This document shows, one piece after another, positions 34,255 through 46,738 of a stretch of 64,000 nucleotides of DNA. The stretch's first letter is position 1. Every line of letters begins with the position of its first letter. The translations under genes and the position numbers were made by a program. This stretch comes from Fragilariopsis cylindrus CCMP1102. Taxonomy: Eukaryota > Bacillariophyta > Bacillariophyceae > Bacillariales > Bacillariaceae. The notes under the pieces were generated by a model. The model was not told the DNA's origin and did not search any database. It saw nothing but the letters and a program-made list of their open reading frames with translations. The DNA is taken from NCBI GenBank assembly GCA_900095095.1, contig FMBT01000345.1, positions 124,001-188,000 of the forward strand. The letters run 5' to 3'.

Positions 34255-35525
34255 GTGACACCCCAAATATATATATAACTTATTATTTAATTATAGTAGC
34301 TGCCTCTTCGATCCTCAAAGCCTTAGAAAGACAGAAAGTCACCGGACGACCTGCCACTGTACTACACTACTACACTGTATTGATTAAAGTAACTTACTTG
34401 GAAGGCACACAACCTCGTACGATTTCTGCGCTCAACACTATTCGATGGCAACAAGTGCACTGTCGAATTCGATGGCAATAATTGCACTGTCGAACAGGAA
34501 CAATGGCAATACAAACAATACATAGCATGGCCTAAAAATAACTCCACCACTCAGTAGTTAATGATCATCTCAGGGATGTGGCAGAAAAACCCCCACCTAA
34601 AGGGGGAAAATCCCATGAACAATGTTGGACTAGAAACCCAAATTTGTGCTGTTGCAACAGCACTGATTGATTATGAATAGCCATTAACTAGCAACACCTG
34701 AATCGCGCCATGGCATCAAATGCAAGCACTAGTTAAAGAGGGCTAATCATATCAGAAGCATCAATCATCTATTTAATACGAAATGTGTGTGGTCCATTCA
34801 CCTTTGAATGGAGGCTGCGCCAAGACTGACAGGGCCATACTTACTAGGGATCTTGCTACTACTTCTGTTCCTACATTACTGTAAAGGATAATCAAAAGAG
34901 GCTCACCTAGCTTTGTATGTGGGTCTTCTTTTAACTACCATTCGGTCTTGTCACCAGCCACGTACTTAAGTAACAGTATCACTTGCGCACGTGCGCAATC
35001 CAGGAGTGACCTATAAGTACGGACTTAGTCCCAAGCTGGCTATTTCCTCAGTCGTGTGTATTCATTATCGGTTTCCCTAGGTACAGACAGACCGTGAAAA
35101 TGACGTCACTACTTCACCTGCGCGCATGTGCGCGATTCCCAGGAGTTTAAGAAGTACTGACAGACCGGATGTGATACAAGAAAATCCCATGGTTCCGATG
35201 AACCAAACCGCACCTTCGTCGTTGCCTCTGCTAACCTCTGTTTAGCTTGTACTCAGTACCTCACCAGTGCGAAATACAGGGCGCTGTTACAAGCTAACCA
35301 CCAACCCTTTTCTCCAGTTCTTTCGACCATACTGTCCTACTAGTTGATATCAAGACACACAGAGTTCACCAGTCAAAACAAGGGACCGGAAGACGATGTA
35401 AACACCGTCGCGAACTTTACTCATTGGCAAAAAAAAGCGCGTGTAAAATCACGCGCTAAAACAGCCAACAAGGACAATCGCTTTTCGATTTTCCACGCGC
35501 AAAATTGTGACACCCCAAATATATG
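34255..35525 (+). mobile_element. Possible retroelement-derived block bounded by a direct repeat
   Basis: GTGACACCCCAAATATAT occurs at 34255-34272 and again at 35507-35524 in the same orientation, 1252 bp apart. TG-starting, CCCC-containing ends like this are common at long terminal repeats. Inside, 34980-35165 contains two related stretches (CACTTGCGCACGTGCGCAAT and CACCTGCGCGCATGTGCGCG) with nearby TATAAGTACGG. No protease, reverse transcriptase or integrase motif was found. It could be a solo or nested terminal repeat. Confidence 0.35.
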
Positions 35526-36390
35526 TATGGTTACCTAGAACAATAATATAATCTAAAACCTTTATGAATTATGTTGGTGCTTAGCTATTTTGTTTGGGAC
35601 TAAGCATACCTGGTATGGGCGGGGTAGCATCTCAAATATCTTTGCAACGTGTGCATTTTGGGCTATTTTATGTCTATTCTATTGTTCCCCGCCCAACCAT
35701 ACCACCAATATGGCAAATGTTTAAAGTATTGTTGGTGTATTTTGACCATATTCATATATGGAAAGGTATCTGGGTGTTGGAAACATGGAAACATGGTCCA
35801 ATTCCTTTTTTTGATATTGTGGCAGCCTATTACTGAATGGTACTTTTGGGCATGGAAATATGACATGTTGGCCAAAATGCAATGTTTGTGTTCTGTGGAG
35901 TCAAAAATAAGGTATGTATGAGGGATCATGAACCTTGGTTCATCCCCCATGGAAATGAGATGGTGCACCATGCTGGTTGTAGAACCTAAGGAGAAGCAAG
36001 ACTGGCTATGTGATAATGCTGGAACAATGACTAATTCAATTAAAAAATGTGATTTGAGTACAGGCAACACACTTTAACTTTTAAATTTGGGGGTTTTCAT
36101 TAAAACTACTGTTTTTAATTAACTGTTTTTTAAATCCAAAAACGAGATGTAGCATATGAACCAGAAGCCCAAATGGTTCCGGCTTTAGGTGGGTTAGGTA
36201 ACTATATGAGTATTTGTGTGGAAATAGCTTTCAAACTTTGTTTTGGAGCATAAATCAGCCCACAGTGATTATTTTAAGTACAGTCCTTGACTGCATTTTA
36301 TAATGAGATATTTTTGAAAACAGGGGTAAACTGCAATTACATCCAAAATAATGGTGGGTTGGGATGATGATGGTTTCTATTCACAAGTAA
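35526..36390. other. Repeat-region spacer
   Basis: No protein-like frame that I can support. Composition matches the surrounding inserted region. It may belong to the same element as the flanking blocks. Confidence 0.35.
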
Positions 36391-37028
36391 TAGTGTATGA
36401 GGACCTTACCTAGCCCTCCTACCACTTTTTTGTTCCTGCGGTTGCAGAGTAAACTAGATTTTGGTGTGGGAGGTAGGCACAGAAATAGTCATATTTTGAG
36501 CAAAATGCACCAAGAAATCTCTCATTCAACATGTTTCCAAAGGAGAACTCTCTTTTGGTTGGGTTCACTAACATCCATATAGTGTATGAGAACATTTTGT
36601 TACCCTCCTACCACTTTTTTGTTCCTGCGGTTGCAGAGTAAACTAGATTTTGGTGTGGGAGGTAGGCACAGAAATATAGTCATATTTTGAGCAAAATGCA
36701 CCAAGAAATCTCTCATTCAACATGGTTCCAAAGGAGAACTCTCCTATGGTTGGGTTCACTAACATCCATATAGTGTATGAGAACATTGTGTTACCCTCCT
36801 ACCACTTTTTTGTTCCAGCGGTTGCAGAGTAAACTTGATTTTGGTGTGGGAGGTAGGCACAGAAATAGTCATATTTTGAGCAAAATTTACCAAGAAATCT
36901 CTCATTCAACATGGTTCCAAAGGAGAACTCTCCTATGGTTGGATTCACTAACATCCATATAGTGTATGAGAACATTATGTTATCCTCCTACCACATTTTT
37001 GTTTCTGTGGTTGCAGAGTAAACTAGAT
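36391..37028 (+). repeat. About 190-bp tandem repeat, 3.4 copies
   Basis: TAGTGTATGAG starts at 36391, 36580, 36771 and 36960 (spacing 189, 191, 189). Each unit contains CTCCTACCACTTTTTTGTTC, GTTGCAGAGTAAACTAGATT, GGTGTGGGAGGTAGGCACAG and CATTCAACATG. The last copy stops after AGTAAACTAGATTA at about 37028. Units differ by few substitutions, so the array is fairly young. Confidence 0.9.
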
Positions 37029-37450
37029 TACCAACCATCCCAGGAGCATATGGTGGAACAACACACAATGCGCTAGAAATCCACCGGATAGCGCAACTGA
37101 CTTGGAACAGATAAAAGTCATCATAAGCAGCAACAAAGAAAATGATAATGCATGCTTTCAAGGACAACGACCACTTGCTTGAATTGCAGGATGACAATGG
37201 CGACATTGTGGGATACACAGCAATTGAACTATTTGACCACCTCACGGACATGAACTCAACCAATTCAAAGAACATACTGTATTGATTTAAAACTAGATGT
37301 AAGAGCATGGAAACAACTCAATCAGCCGTACAAGATATGGAAGAAATTCAAAACCCATTTCACTAAAGCCATCAATGACAACAAAAGCAACACTGGTACA
37401 CTCAAAGCAATATTGATTGCCAATGCCACGGTGGAAGCTGAGAAGATTGA
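37029..37450 (+). mobile_element. Degenerate Gag-like retrotransposon remnant
   Basis: Adjacent plus-strand frames, broken by stops, read AYGGTTHNALEIHRIAQLTW, MHAFKDNDHLLELQDDNGD, VGYTAIELFDHLTDMNSTN, then WKQLNQPYKIWKKFKTHFTK and IANATVEAEK. The pattern of a helical domain ending in a variable small acidic turn and LFDHL matches Gag proteins of Ty1/copia-type elements in algae, by general resemblance. No polymerase domain follows in the window, so this is a fragment. Confidence 0.45.
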
Positions 37451-37786
37451 TGTGGTAGGCACACAAACAACTAGGTGAACAAGAGATCCAGGTGTAGGTG
37501 ATAACAGTAGGTTGGTAAAAACACAATGGTTCAACAGTACTACAACAACAACAAGCTGAATATGTGCTCATCATACCTGATGTGAAACAACAAGATGAAT
37601 GCACGCACTGTACACATCATCCTGCCTTCCTAGAATCTTGGTTGTGTGTGTATGTGTATGTGTATACATGTGTATTTGGTTCTATTAGTTAAGAAAGGTA
37701 GGGAAGAATGCACTGTTGTCATAAGAAGTTTTATCTATCAACATTAATAATCAGTTCTAGATATATAATTTTACACTACACTATTT

Positions 37787-38314
37787 TCAATTCTCATCTT
37801 CTTCTTCTTCATCATCTTCAGTCTCTGAACTGTTGTTCTCTGCAGTGTCATCTACAACTAAATATTCAACATCATCATCATCATTTGCACCAGCTGCAGG
37901 TGCATTGTTGCTTGAATATACCAACTGCTGCAATAGAGGTTCATATTTTAATGTAGAAAGCTTCTTTGCTCCTTTCCTTTCCTCTCCTTGCCTATAATAT
38001 CTTAAACTGAATTCTTCCTTGGTTTTATTATAACTTGCAACAACCAACTCATTCTTCTTCAAGCTTCTAGCTTGTGCAAGGGTGAATGGTTCTTGTTCAC
38101 CTAAATCATTAAAACATTCCAAGAAATCATATGCAACCCGATACACCTGTCTTCTGTCCATGGTCAAAGCTGGGTCTACAGTCCCTGGAGAAAAATACTT
38201 TCCTTCCGTATCACTATTCACTAGAAGTGAACACTCTCTCTGAAATTCAAGATCAAAGCATTTTTCAAACAATTCTTTCTGCCAGCAATTATCAGATATC
38301 TTTGCCTTAATACC
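37787..38314 (-). CDS. Unidentified acidic-tailed protein, partial or 5' exon missing
   Basis: The minus-strand frame is open from a TAA just upstream of about 38314 down to the stop at 37787. It reads KAKISDNCWQKELFEKCFDL, FSPGTVDPALTMDRRQVYRV, FTLAQARSLKKNELVVASYN and ends in an acidic tail (TEDDEEEEDEN). Composition is that of a folded protein followed by a disordered tail. There is no ATG at the start of the frame, so an upstream exon or truncation is likely. The family is not recognised. It sits beside the Gag-like remnant and could be host or element derived. Confidence 0.4.
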   Translation of the reverse strand, partial: GIKAKISDNCWQKELFEKCFDLEFQRECSLLVNSDTEGKYFSPGTVDPALTMDRRQVYRVAYDFLECFNDLGEQEPFTLAQARSLKKNELVVASYNKTKEEFSLRYYRQGEERKGAKKLSTLKYEPLLQQLVYSSNNAPAAGANDDDDVEYLVVDDTAENNSSETEDDEEEEDEN

Positions 38315-39211
38315 CCTTTATATGCATGATTTAGATAAATTATTCTGCATACTAGTAATCAACATTTTTGGTTACCATTGTTCAAGGTGGCTGATGCCTG
38401 CCATACCATGGAAACCATTGATTGGAATTGATGATGGAGGATGAATCTGTCATGCAGTGTTTTGATCCATGCAGTGTTATTATAGTCCAATTTATGTACT
38501 GATCTTTGGGGGGGAGGGGGGGGGGGTTCTTTTAATTGGGAATGGCATGTTCTCTATATCCTTCCTTGGCTAAAGCACAGCACCATACAGATTTCAATCA
38601 CATACACTTCATAAATTTGAAGCATAATGTACAATGTTTGGGGCATGTTTTGGTTTGTTAACTGTTTTAATGAAGAAGAAGAGTGCATATACTTCAACAA
38701 GGATGGAATGAAGGAACTCAGTGTTGTTTTGTTGAGTATCCTATATAGTATATTTATATCAACCAGATCTTAGCATACATGTGTCTACTGCTGCATGCTT
38801 TGCTTTGCACTGCTGGTGAAGTGCTTTTTTTTTGTGGGTTTCATTCGCTTCCTACGTAAAAGTGTTGCATTCATTTGCTGCTGCTGCTGCATAGTACAGG
38901 AAGGAACAGAAAAGGCATCACTTTTAAGCTCCTTCCGCTTGAATCTGATCTAAATACTTCATTTATTTGTGTTGGATTCGATTTATAACTCTCAAATATA
39001 TCTTTCACCAAGCTTTTGGTTAGTTCACTTTTGTTTGCAACAAGCAAGTAAGGTCAGATCTGTAGCTTGCTGTAGCTAGCTGTAGTAGCAAGATCTCAAG
39101 TAGAGTGAGTACACAGTAGAATAGAAAGGAAATGCGATAGGGTGGAGTGACATGGTATAATAATGTTAGGACTAGTAGTATGATTTTGAGATAAATTATT
39201 TTTAATGCGCT
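38315..39211. other. Intergenic stretch up to the inverted repeat
   Basis: A G-rich run lies at 38508-38526 and (CTG)n near 38878-38890. No supported gene. The left boundary of the large inverted repeat is near 39212. Confidence 0.4.
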
Positions 39212-40105
39212 TGTATATGTCCTTCGTTCGGTTATGATGTGCTTACTTAAAAACAAAGTATCTTGTCTTTTATTTTTTTAAAGGCACATCGTTTTGCATT
39301 TCTCGCGAGATGAATGAAGCGATGCAGCATGATGCTACACAATAGTAGTACACTCCATGCCTCTCTCGCTCTGCTCCGACTTTATGTGATTGATAAAATA
39401 AAGACCAGGACTTCTAGTAGTACTAACCATACCAGTAGCCATACCAGTCTAGTACTCTGTAGGATCCTACTACTTCTAGGCAGTTAGTGGGGAAGGAAAC
39501 GGAGTGCTGAGATTGAACAAAAAACGGACACACGCCGCATAGCTACCTCCGATATAAAGAGCTACTTTACTATAACCTAGCTAGCTAGCTAGCTAGAGCA
39601 GATTATATATTAGGAGACTTTTGAATTGAATTGAATTGAACTGAACTGAACTGAAACGTCAACTAAACTTAACTAAACTAAACTAAACTTCATCTCACAA
39701 AATATCAAGGAAGGGTAGTGTAGAATAAGGCAGAAGCAGAAGACAGCAGCAGAAGACAGGCATCCAATCATCGCATCGCTCTATCCATTTTTATCTCTGG
39801 ACACACACACACACACAAACAAAATTAAAATACACCACCATTCTATTCTATTCTGTACAGTACCGACGTTTTTTTTTGAGTACAGTATAAGGAGACGATA
39901 TTGATCGATCGATCGATCGATTGATCGGATTGATTTTGATCAAAATCGACGGGAGGGTTTGGATTGGATTTGGATTGGATTATTCTCGACCATACCAGCT
40001 TGTGTGCTTGACAGACATAAAATAAAATTGATTTTGTTTTGTTTCGAGAAGGAAAGAAAAGAAAAAAAACTGTCTCATTACAGTACAGTACGGTACAGTA
40101 CAGTT
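39212..40105. promoter_or_regulatory. 5' flank of copy B within the left arm
   Basis: Shared with 54307-55248 on the right arm. Contains CTAGCTAGCTAGCTAG near 39585, pentamer arrays (GAATTGAATTGAACTGAACTG) near 39624-39650, (AC)n, GATCGATCGATCGATCGAT near 39903 and ACAGTACAGTACGGTACAGT just before the ATG at 40106. Conservation between arms simply reflects the duplication. Confidence 0.4.
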
Positions 40106-43100
40106 ATGTCGTCGTCTAATAATAATAATAATAATAATAAATGTGAAAGCAGCGGTGGCGATCATCATCATCAGATAATGCCCCAACAACAACAACAGCA
40201 ACAACCACCACCACAAAATAATAATGGAAATGGAAATGGAAATAATGCAACAGCAACAGCAACAACAGTATCCACATTAACTGGTGAACAATTAGAAGAA
40301 TATTGTTTACAACATGGTTTATGTCCATTATGTACCAGAACAAAAACACATCAAAGAATTGGTCCAGTTCGTGTAAAATTATCATCCTCATCATCATCCT
40401 CATCATCATCATCATCGACTTTGAATAATAATAATCAACAACCAGGATGGGATCCACTGACATTTAGAACAACTAAAACCGAGTATTCAGTATATAAAGG
40501 ATTTTGTATAAAACCTGGATGTTTTACTATTGATCAGGCAAAACGTTTATGTGGCGATATTGGTCCATATCAAACATCAATAGTAGCAGTAGTAGGAGAA
40601 TCACAAAATCAATACGGTTACTATTGCTTTTCAAATGATAATAATAGGAATAATAATAATGGTAGTGGTGGTGCTACTCCTACTCCTTCTGTAAAGAAGA
40701 AGGCGAGGAGGACGACGACGAGGACGACGAGGGAAGCACCAAGAAGAAAGGTAATGGATTTTCTCGCTTATTCGGTGGTAGTGGCAAGAAAAAGAAAAAA
40801 AGAACAAGAACAAAAAGGATTTAGCAACAACTGATACTACTGATACGGTGACTATTAGTCACTCGAACAACAATGGCAATAGCAATAGCAACGGTAATAA
40901 TATCAATGGCAAAAGTAACGACCATCCATCTCCATCGATACCCACACCAACTTCACCAGTAGTATCGACAGAGGAGGAGGAGGATACTTTCGACATCAAA
41001 ATTGCTGACGACCATGGTCCTATTATTGATACTACTACTAACTCTCCTAGTCATCTCACGGGCAAGATCCGACGACGTGATAATGGCGATGGACGAGGAT
41101 GATATGTCAATTGGATCAGCAATGACATCTAATTCAAAGGTTAGAACATCACTCAAGGAACTTTTAAGAGACAGCAACAACAGCATCAGCAACAATCACA
41201 ATCACAACAATTGCCACCAGGTGTTTGTCCATCTATTGCACCAAAAGTGAATCGCACACTTCTCCTTGATTTAAGTCATACTCGGCTGCATCATGTCCAT
41301 GTCCTGGAATTAGTACAATCATTTCAATATGCAACATCATTACAAACTCTCATTCTAGAAAATTGTAAATTAAATGATAATGAATTGGAAGTTATGGGAA
41401 TGGTTTATTTCAACAAAACAAGCATATCAAGCTCATCATCAAACTCATCTAGTCCAATGATGTCATTAGTACGTTTATCATTGCGTTCCAATAAAATTGG
41501 TAATCGTGGTATTGTTGGTGTATGTCAATATTTAAAATCCACATCGACATTAAAAGAATTAGATCTATCTAAAAATTTAATTGGTTCACGTGGTGCATCG
41601 AGTGTCTTACATTCCTTTCGTGATAATGTCAATAATAATGATTCTACTGGTACTGGTACTGGTATAGAAATGATCAATTTTGCACATAATGAAATATGGG
41701 ATGTGGATGATGGTACATTTTTTGCAACAAATACATCTCTGAAGTTATTAAATTTAGAAGGTAATTTTATACATGATGAAGGTATACAAATTATATCTAA
41801 TGGATTACGGAATAATTCGACTGGGACTGTCTTGGAGGAGCTATATTTAGGTTGGAATGGTATAAGTGATGACGGATGTTTATATATATCCAAAATGATT
41901 GAAACTAATCAATCAATTCAAATAATTGGTTTAGGTGGTACGTGTACTAGTATACGGTAGTCAAAATCGTTACTTTACCTTTATATTGTCGTGACTTGAC
42001 GTGATGATCATACTTCCTCCGTGAACCCGTAACTTTGTTGTTCACTCTCTCTCACCCTCTCTCTCTCTCCACACACGCGCACGCGCACACACACACACAC
42101 TTTGTTTTTGTTTTCATTTTCGCTACACCACACCACACTTACGTGCACTGTACGACACAAAAGAAAATGATATTACCAGTATTGGTGGACGTTCGTTATT
42201 AAATTCATTAGCCTACAATACCACAGTAAAGACTATAACTGGATTATATCATAATGAAATTGATCGGAATTTTATAATTGAATCAATATCCAGAATATTG
42301 TATTCAAATTTAGATACCTTAAATTCTGCGAAGAAAGAACAATATCGTAGAATACAATATGAAAATCAAAAAAGTTTCTCAATGAATGCTGGTATGGATA
42401 CATTAGTGGAACCACTTACTGGTACTGGTACTGGTACTGGTAATAGTAGTGGTTTACCAACAATACCTACTGTTGAGGAAGTATCAGAAGGTTCATTAGA
42501 TTGGGCTGATCGTTTATACAATGATGACACAGAACTTGTTGGTAATACTACTAATAGTAGTAGTAGTGCTGTCATAACGAATCTTGGTGAAGTTTCAGTG
42601 ATAGAAAAAGAAGTAGACGATCCAGAGAAAGTACAGCAGCAACAGCAACAACAACAAAATAATAATCTTGACAATGATATAGATGCTAATGCTACTGCTG
42701 GTGGTGGTGTTGTGGTGGAACCAACAACACAATTGGTATCAAATATAAATTATCGGTATGCTGATATGCCACCACCGGTTGAATATTTTGATCGAATTAT
42801 GATATTACAAGCAGCACCACTTATATATCTAGCTTCACAGCAGCAGCAACCAATTCCATTACATGATTTTGATTATGAAATATCTATTATACGTAATTCA
42901 TTAAATAGTTCATCGAATAGATTCGATGCAAAAATTGAGATAGAATTGAATACAGCATCCATTGATACATTTACAACATATATGAAATCATCAGGTAATA
43001 GTAGTGTAGGAGGTAGAATAAGAAGTCGTGTATTACATTATACAGGATTTGGTCATTCCAAACATGTATTCGGATTGGAAGAAAGTAGTAGTAGTTGTAC

Positions 43101-45717
43101 TAGTGGTACTAGTGGTTGTGATGGATATTTAGATGATACATTTGATTTAAATAAATTAAATACATTAGTAAAAGAAGCTTCATCATTACAATTAGTGGTG
43201 GTGAATTCGTATCATTCGGGACGGATTGGTAAAGCATTTGTCGATGCAGGTGTACCACATGTGGTTTGTTGTCATCATCCAGAACTATTTCGTGACAAGG
43301 CCGCGAATTCCTTCTTAACCAATTTTTATCGTGGCTTGGGATCGAATAAATCATTACAACAATCGTTTGATTGTGCACAAGAATCAATCCGTGTCGAAGA
43401 AATATCCAAACATGTCGAACGGTATGTATTATTACCACGACGTGATAATGAAGAGAAAGATGATTATGATCCATCGTATCATGATATACCAATTTTTTAT
43501 ACTAATCCTGTATCTTTAGTAGAAAATAATGGTGCAGATACTAAGATTTTAAATGAAAAGGCAAGAAATATGTTACCAAAATTACCAAGATACTTTATTG
43601 GACGTGAAATTGAAATGTGTAAAGTATTAGTTGCATTGCGTGATACTAATACTAATATTGTAAGAATAGGTGGTATAAAGGGAATTGGAAAAGCATCATT
43701 AGCGATTGCTGTTTGTCGGTACAGTAAGTTTTAGTTTAGTGCATTTATTCAAATAAAATCTTGTTGCTGGAACGTTATATATACGTAATCTGTTTTTGGC
43801 GTGTCTGTGCCGTGTCGTGCCGTTAAGCTTGTCATATGTATCTATCTATTTTTATGCCTCACTTTTATGCTTTTGTCTTCCCCCTTCCCCTTACTTTGAT
43901 TTGAATATCTATCGTACCATATAGTACAACAACGATACAAATCTTTCAAATTTGATGATGTATTTTGGTTACCCGCTGTACGTGGTGTCATTCCAGAAGA
44001 AGATACACTCTTTGCTGACTTGGTTGAATACACTAAACTAATGATGAAGGTAAAAGAAGCAGATCATCATGGTATACATATAACTGAAGATGATGAAGAT
44101 GCATTAGAATGTCGAGAACGGATTGATATTGAATTAGAGGGTCGAAAATGTTTACTGGCAATTGATAGTAGACAATTTCGAAATAAGGTTGCATCTGAAA
44201 ATCTTGAAAATTTCCTGGAAGAACTACTAAATAATTCTGATCTTGATATAAAAATTATTTTAATCAATTCTAACGACGACGACGACGACGACGACGACAA
44301 ACAAGAAGATGCTACTATACGATTAGGGCCGATTAGCTTTAAATCAACTGCATTATTGTTTGGGGCGATATCACGTTTTATCACAGCTAATGGTTGCCCC
44401 GCTGCACAATCGCCGGATGAATATGCTGATCTTATGGTCCCTCCATCGGTTGCTAATATTGTCCCCGATGAACAGCAACAAAATAACGATAATAATAGAA
44501 CAATTTCGATGAGAAGAGAACGATTGATGTCTATCATGGGTAACGGCATACCATTGGATGTGATTAAGGTAGGAAAGACTATGCCCGCCAGTGTCTTTAT
44601 TCGTCTAATAGGTATGGCGAATACACCTGAAGTTAAAATAGATTCAATTGAGAACCTGGAAGGTGCAATTTCGAAGTGGACAAATCGAATGGATTATGCT
44701 ATATCGAATATGAATTATTTTCGTGCGATGGATCTAGAACACGTTCTTAAGGAGCTCAAGGGACAGAAATCAAAATTCCCAAGTATCGATGATCTTGTTG
44801 CGAAAGAAAAAGAATTGCATCGGAAACATACACTGTGTTTCAAAACAAGACAGTATGAAGAAGGGAATCGGATCAGGAGAGAAATATTAGCTTTGAAGAA
44901 ACACATCATGCGTGAAAAGCGATTGGCTTCTTCACGTCAGACACCGACTGCAAATTTAACACAATCTCAAACTGACAAGATTGCAAATATTCAAGCAAAG
45001 ATGGATTCAATAATGAAACTCGCGAATTCATCCTTTAGTTCACTCAATGATGTACATTCTCCAGACAAGACAGAAGCTACGTTCCGACTCGGATCTGCCT
45101 ACCATAGTTGTGATCTTTGTATATACTCCGGCTTCGTCGAGAATTTTGATCCAGGTAATGATTTAGGTGCATCCGTTTGCTGGACAAATGAGAGTTGTGA
45201 TCTTAATCTGGACGAAAAGGGATCATCGTTGTCAGAATTTGGTGGTGTAAATCTTGATCAAGATATTAAATCACTTCCCGGTATTGCCGAAACACCATGG
45301 GGAATCGTGAAGTGTGGAACGGGGAATGCTGTGATTGTTGGACCGGGCAATTATGACGATTTACGTGTTCATTGTGTCATTTTAGCAGTCGGTCCTGTAT
45401 CTCCTACACGTGATGAAGTATTCGATGAGAACGATGAAGATTCCTTGCATTTTATGACTGTTATGATGAGATCTTGTATACGATCAAGTTTTATACTTGC
45501 TAAGCATTCTCAAGTTCAATCGATTGCGTTCCCAACATTAACTACCAAAGTCGGATCTTCTACGTATGAGAGTACTCTATTAACTAATTTGAAATTACTT
45601 GTTGATGAAGCCAAATTTTCAGACTTAAATACATTACATATTGTGGCAAGTTCTATAGAGGAATCAAGCAAGTTGATTGAAATGGCTCTAACAATGGGTC
45701 TAGCTATGTTAGAATAA
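40106..45717 (+). pseudogene. Composite zinc-module/LRR/CHAT/STAND/UVR/macro-like protein, copy B, exon 1 broken
   Basis: Left-arm twin of copy C. Exons by analogy: 40106-41937, 42164-43723, 43925-45717 (introns 226 and 201 bp, GTACGT and GTAAGT donors). Their sum, 5185 nt, is not a multiple of three. Exon 1 differs from copy C by small indels: one base lost near 40694 (GTAAAG for GTAATAG), changes near 41088 and 41166, and a compensated pair at about 41398 that turns IGNGLFQS into MGMVYFN. Exons 2 and 3 are fully open and encode CHAT (VLHYTGFGHSKH, VVNSYHSGRIG, VVCCHHPELF), the STAND P-loop region (RIGGIKGIGKASLA) and the macro-like end. Exons 2-3 could be translated only if another start is used. 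The decay could also be consensus error. Confidence 0.7.
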
Positions 45718-46470
45718 GAATATTATGCATATAAAAGATAAAATGTTTATGTTCGATATTTAGTTTTTCCCCGTCTTCTAGCTCTACAGTAGAACAGTAG
45801 TAGTAGTCTTAATCATAGTTGGACTACTTATGATATCGTATTGTCCTTCGTAGCATCCGAGGGCAACGAGGAATAAATAATGACGAAAGATTGCGATTTC
45901 TTAGTGTATTGAATTAATGTGTACAGTAATTTAAATTTACTGCTTTCTAAAGTAATTCATCCGTGCAACGCTTGATTCATCGCACGCGCTATCGTGAGGA
46001 ATTATTAAACGATAAAAGCACGTTGAACCCTTAAAATCTTTTTTTTTTCTCGTACATTTCGCATTTTGTGGGTAGATTTTAAGGGTTCAAACGCGCTTTC
46101 GTGTTAATTTTCAAACGCTGCTAGCGCGTACGAATAATGTCAGCCACGTTACTGCAAGAAGGCGGGATTCAAAATGAAGTATCTGTACGATTTTATGTCC
46201 GGTGGCCATTGAATTGCTGTAGTTAACTACTGTTTTGATTTCATCTATCAATTTCTACTTCATCTCTAAAATTATTCGGATCAATAGACACCATCGTCGC
46301 CGTATGATTGTTCAATTTTTGTTGATGTTGTTGTTGTCGTCGTCGTGAGCCTGAGATTGAAGAAAATCAATCTATAATACATGCGCTGCTGTACGCGGGA
46401 ACACCCCACGAACGAAGTGAGGAGCAAGTGAAAAAGTACTATATACTACTACTACTACTAGTAGTCATAA
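45718..46470. other. Left-arm spacer between copy B and the oxidoreductase exon
   Basis: Matches 47939-48691 of the right arm almost base for base. Holds the hairpin at 46023-46089 and (TAC)n at about 46445-46460. No gene. Confidence 0.5.
46023..46089. repeat. Hairpin with 17-bp arms, possible fold-back element (left arm)
   Basis: TTGAACCCTTAAAATCT (46023-46039) is the exact reverse complement of AGATTTTAAGGGTTCAA (46073-46089), with about 33 nt between. Weaker complementarity continues outward for some 50 bp (CGCTATCG/TTAAACGATAAAAGC against CGCTTTCGTGTTAATTTT). This is suggestive of a small non-autonomous fold-back element of about 170 bp. Confidence 0.6.
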
Positions 46471-46598
46471 TCATTCATAATATCTATCTAATCTAAATGG
46501 TGTCAAATCAATACAATATGATTTACCATATAATGTTATTTCTGCAATAGCTTTACCTGTTGATAGACCTTGTAATATCCCCGATACAATATGTCCGG
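46471..46598 (-). pseudogene. Terminal exon of a FAD-dependent oxidoreductase (left arm)
   Basis: After an acceptor-like tract ending in AACAATAG, the minus strand encodes GHIVSGILQGLSTGKAIAEI and CIDLTPFRLDRYYE, then a stop. This matches the C-terminus of sarcosine- or glycine-oxidase-like (DAO family) enzymes, where GH, TGK-AE and DL-PF-DR are typical. The rest of the gene is absent: the half alpha-kinase lies 140 bp upstream. It is therefore an isolated exon, carried identically in both arms. Confidence 0.6.
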
Positions 46599-46738
46599 CT
46601 ATTGTTAAAAAACGATAACAATAACAATAGAAAAAAGTGACGGGTCAACAACAACAGTTCCCAAGACTTCCGCTTATAGATGGGATGGAACGCTTGCACA
46701 TAATAATGTGGTGATTATTACCATTCTCTATATTTAAT

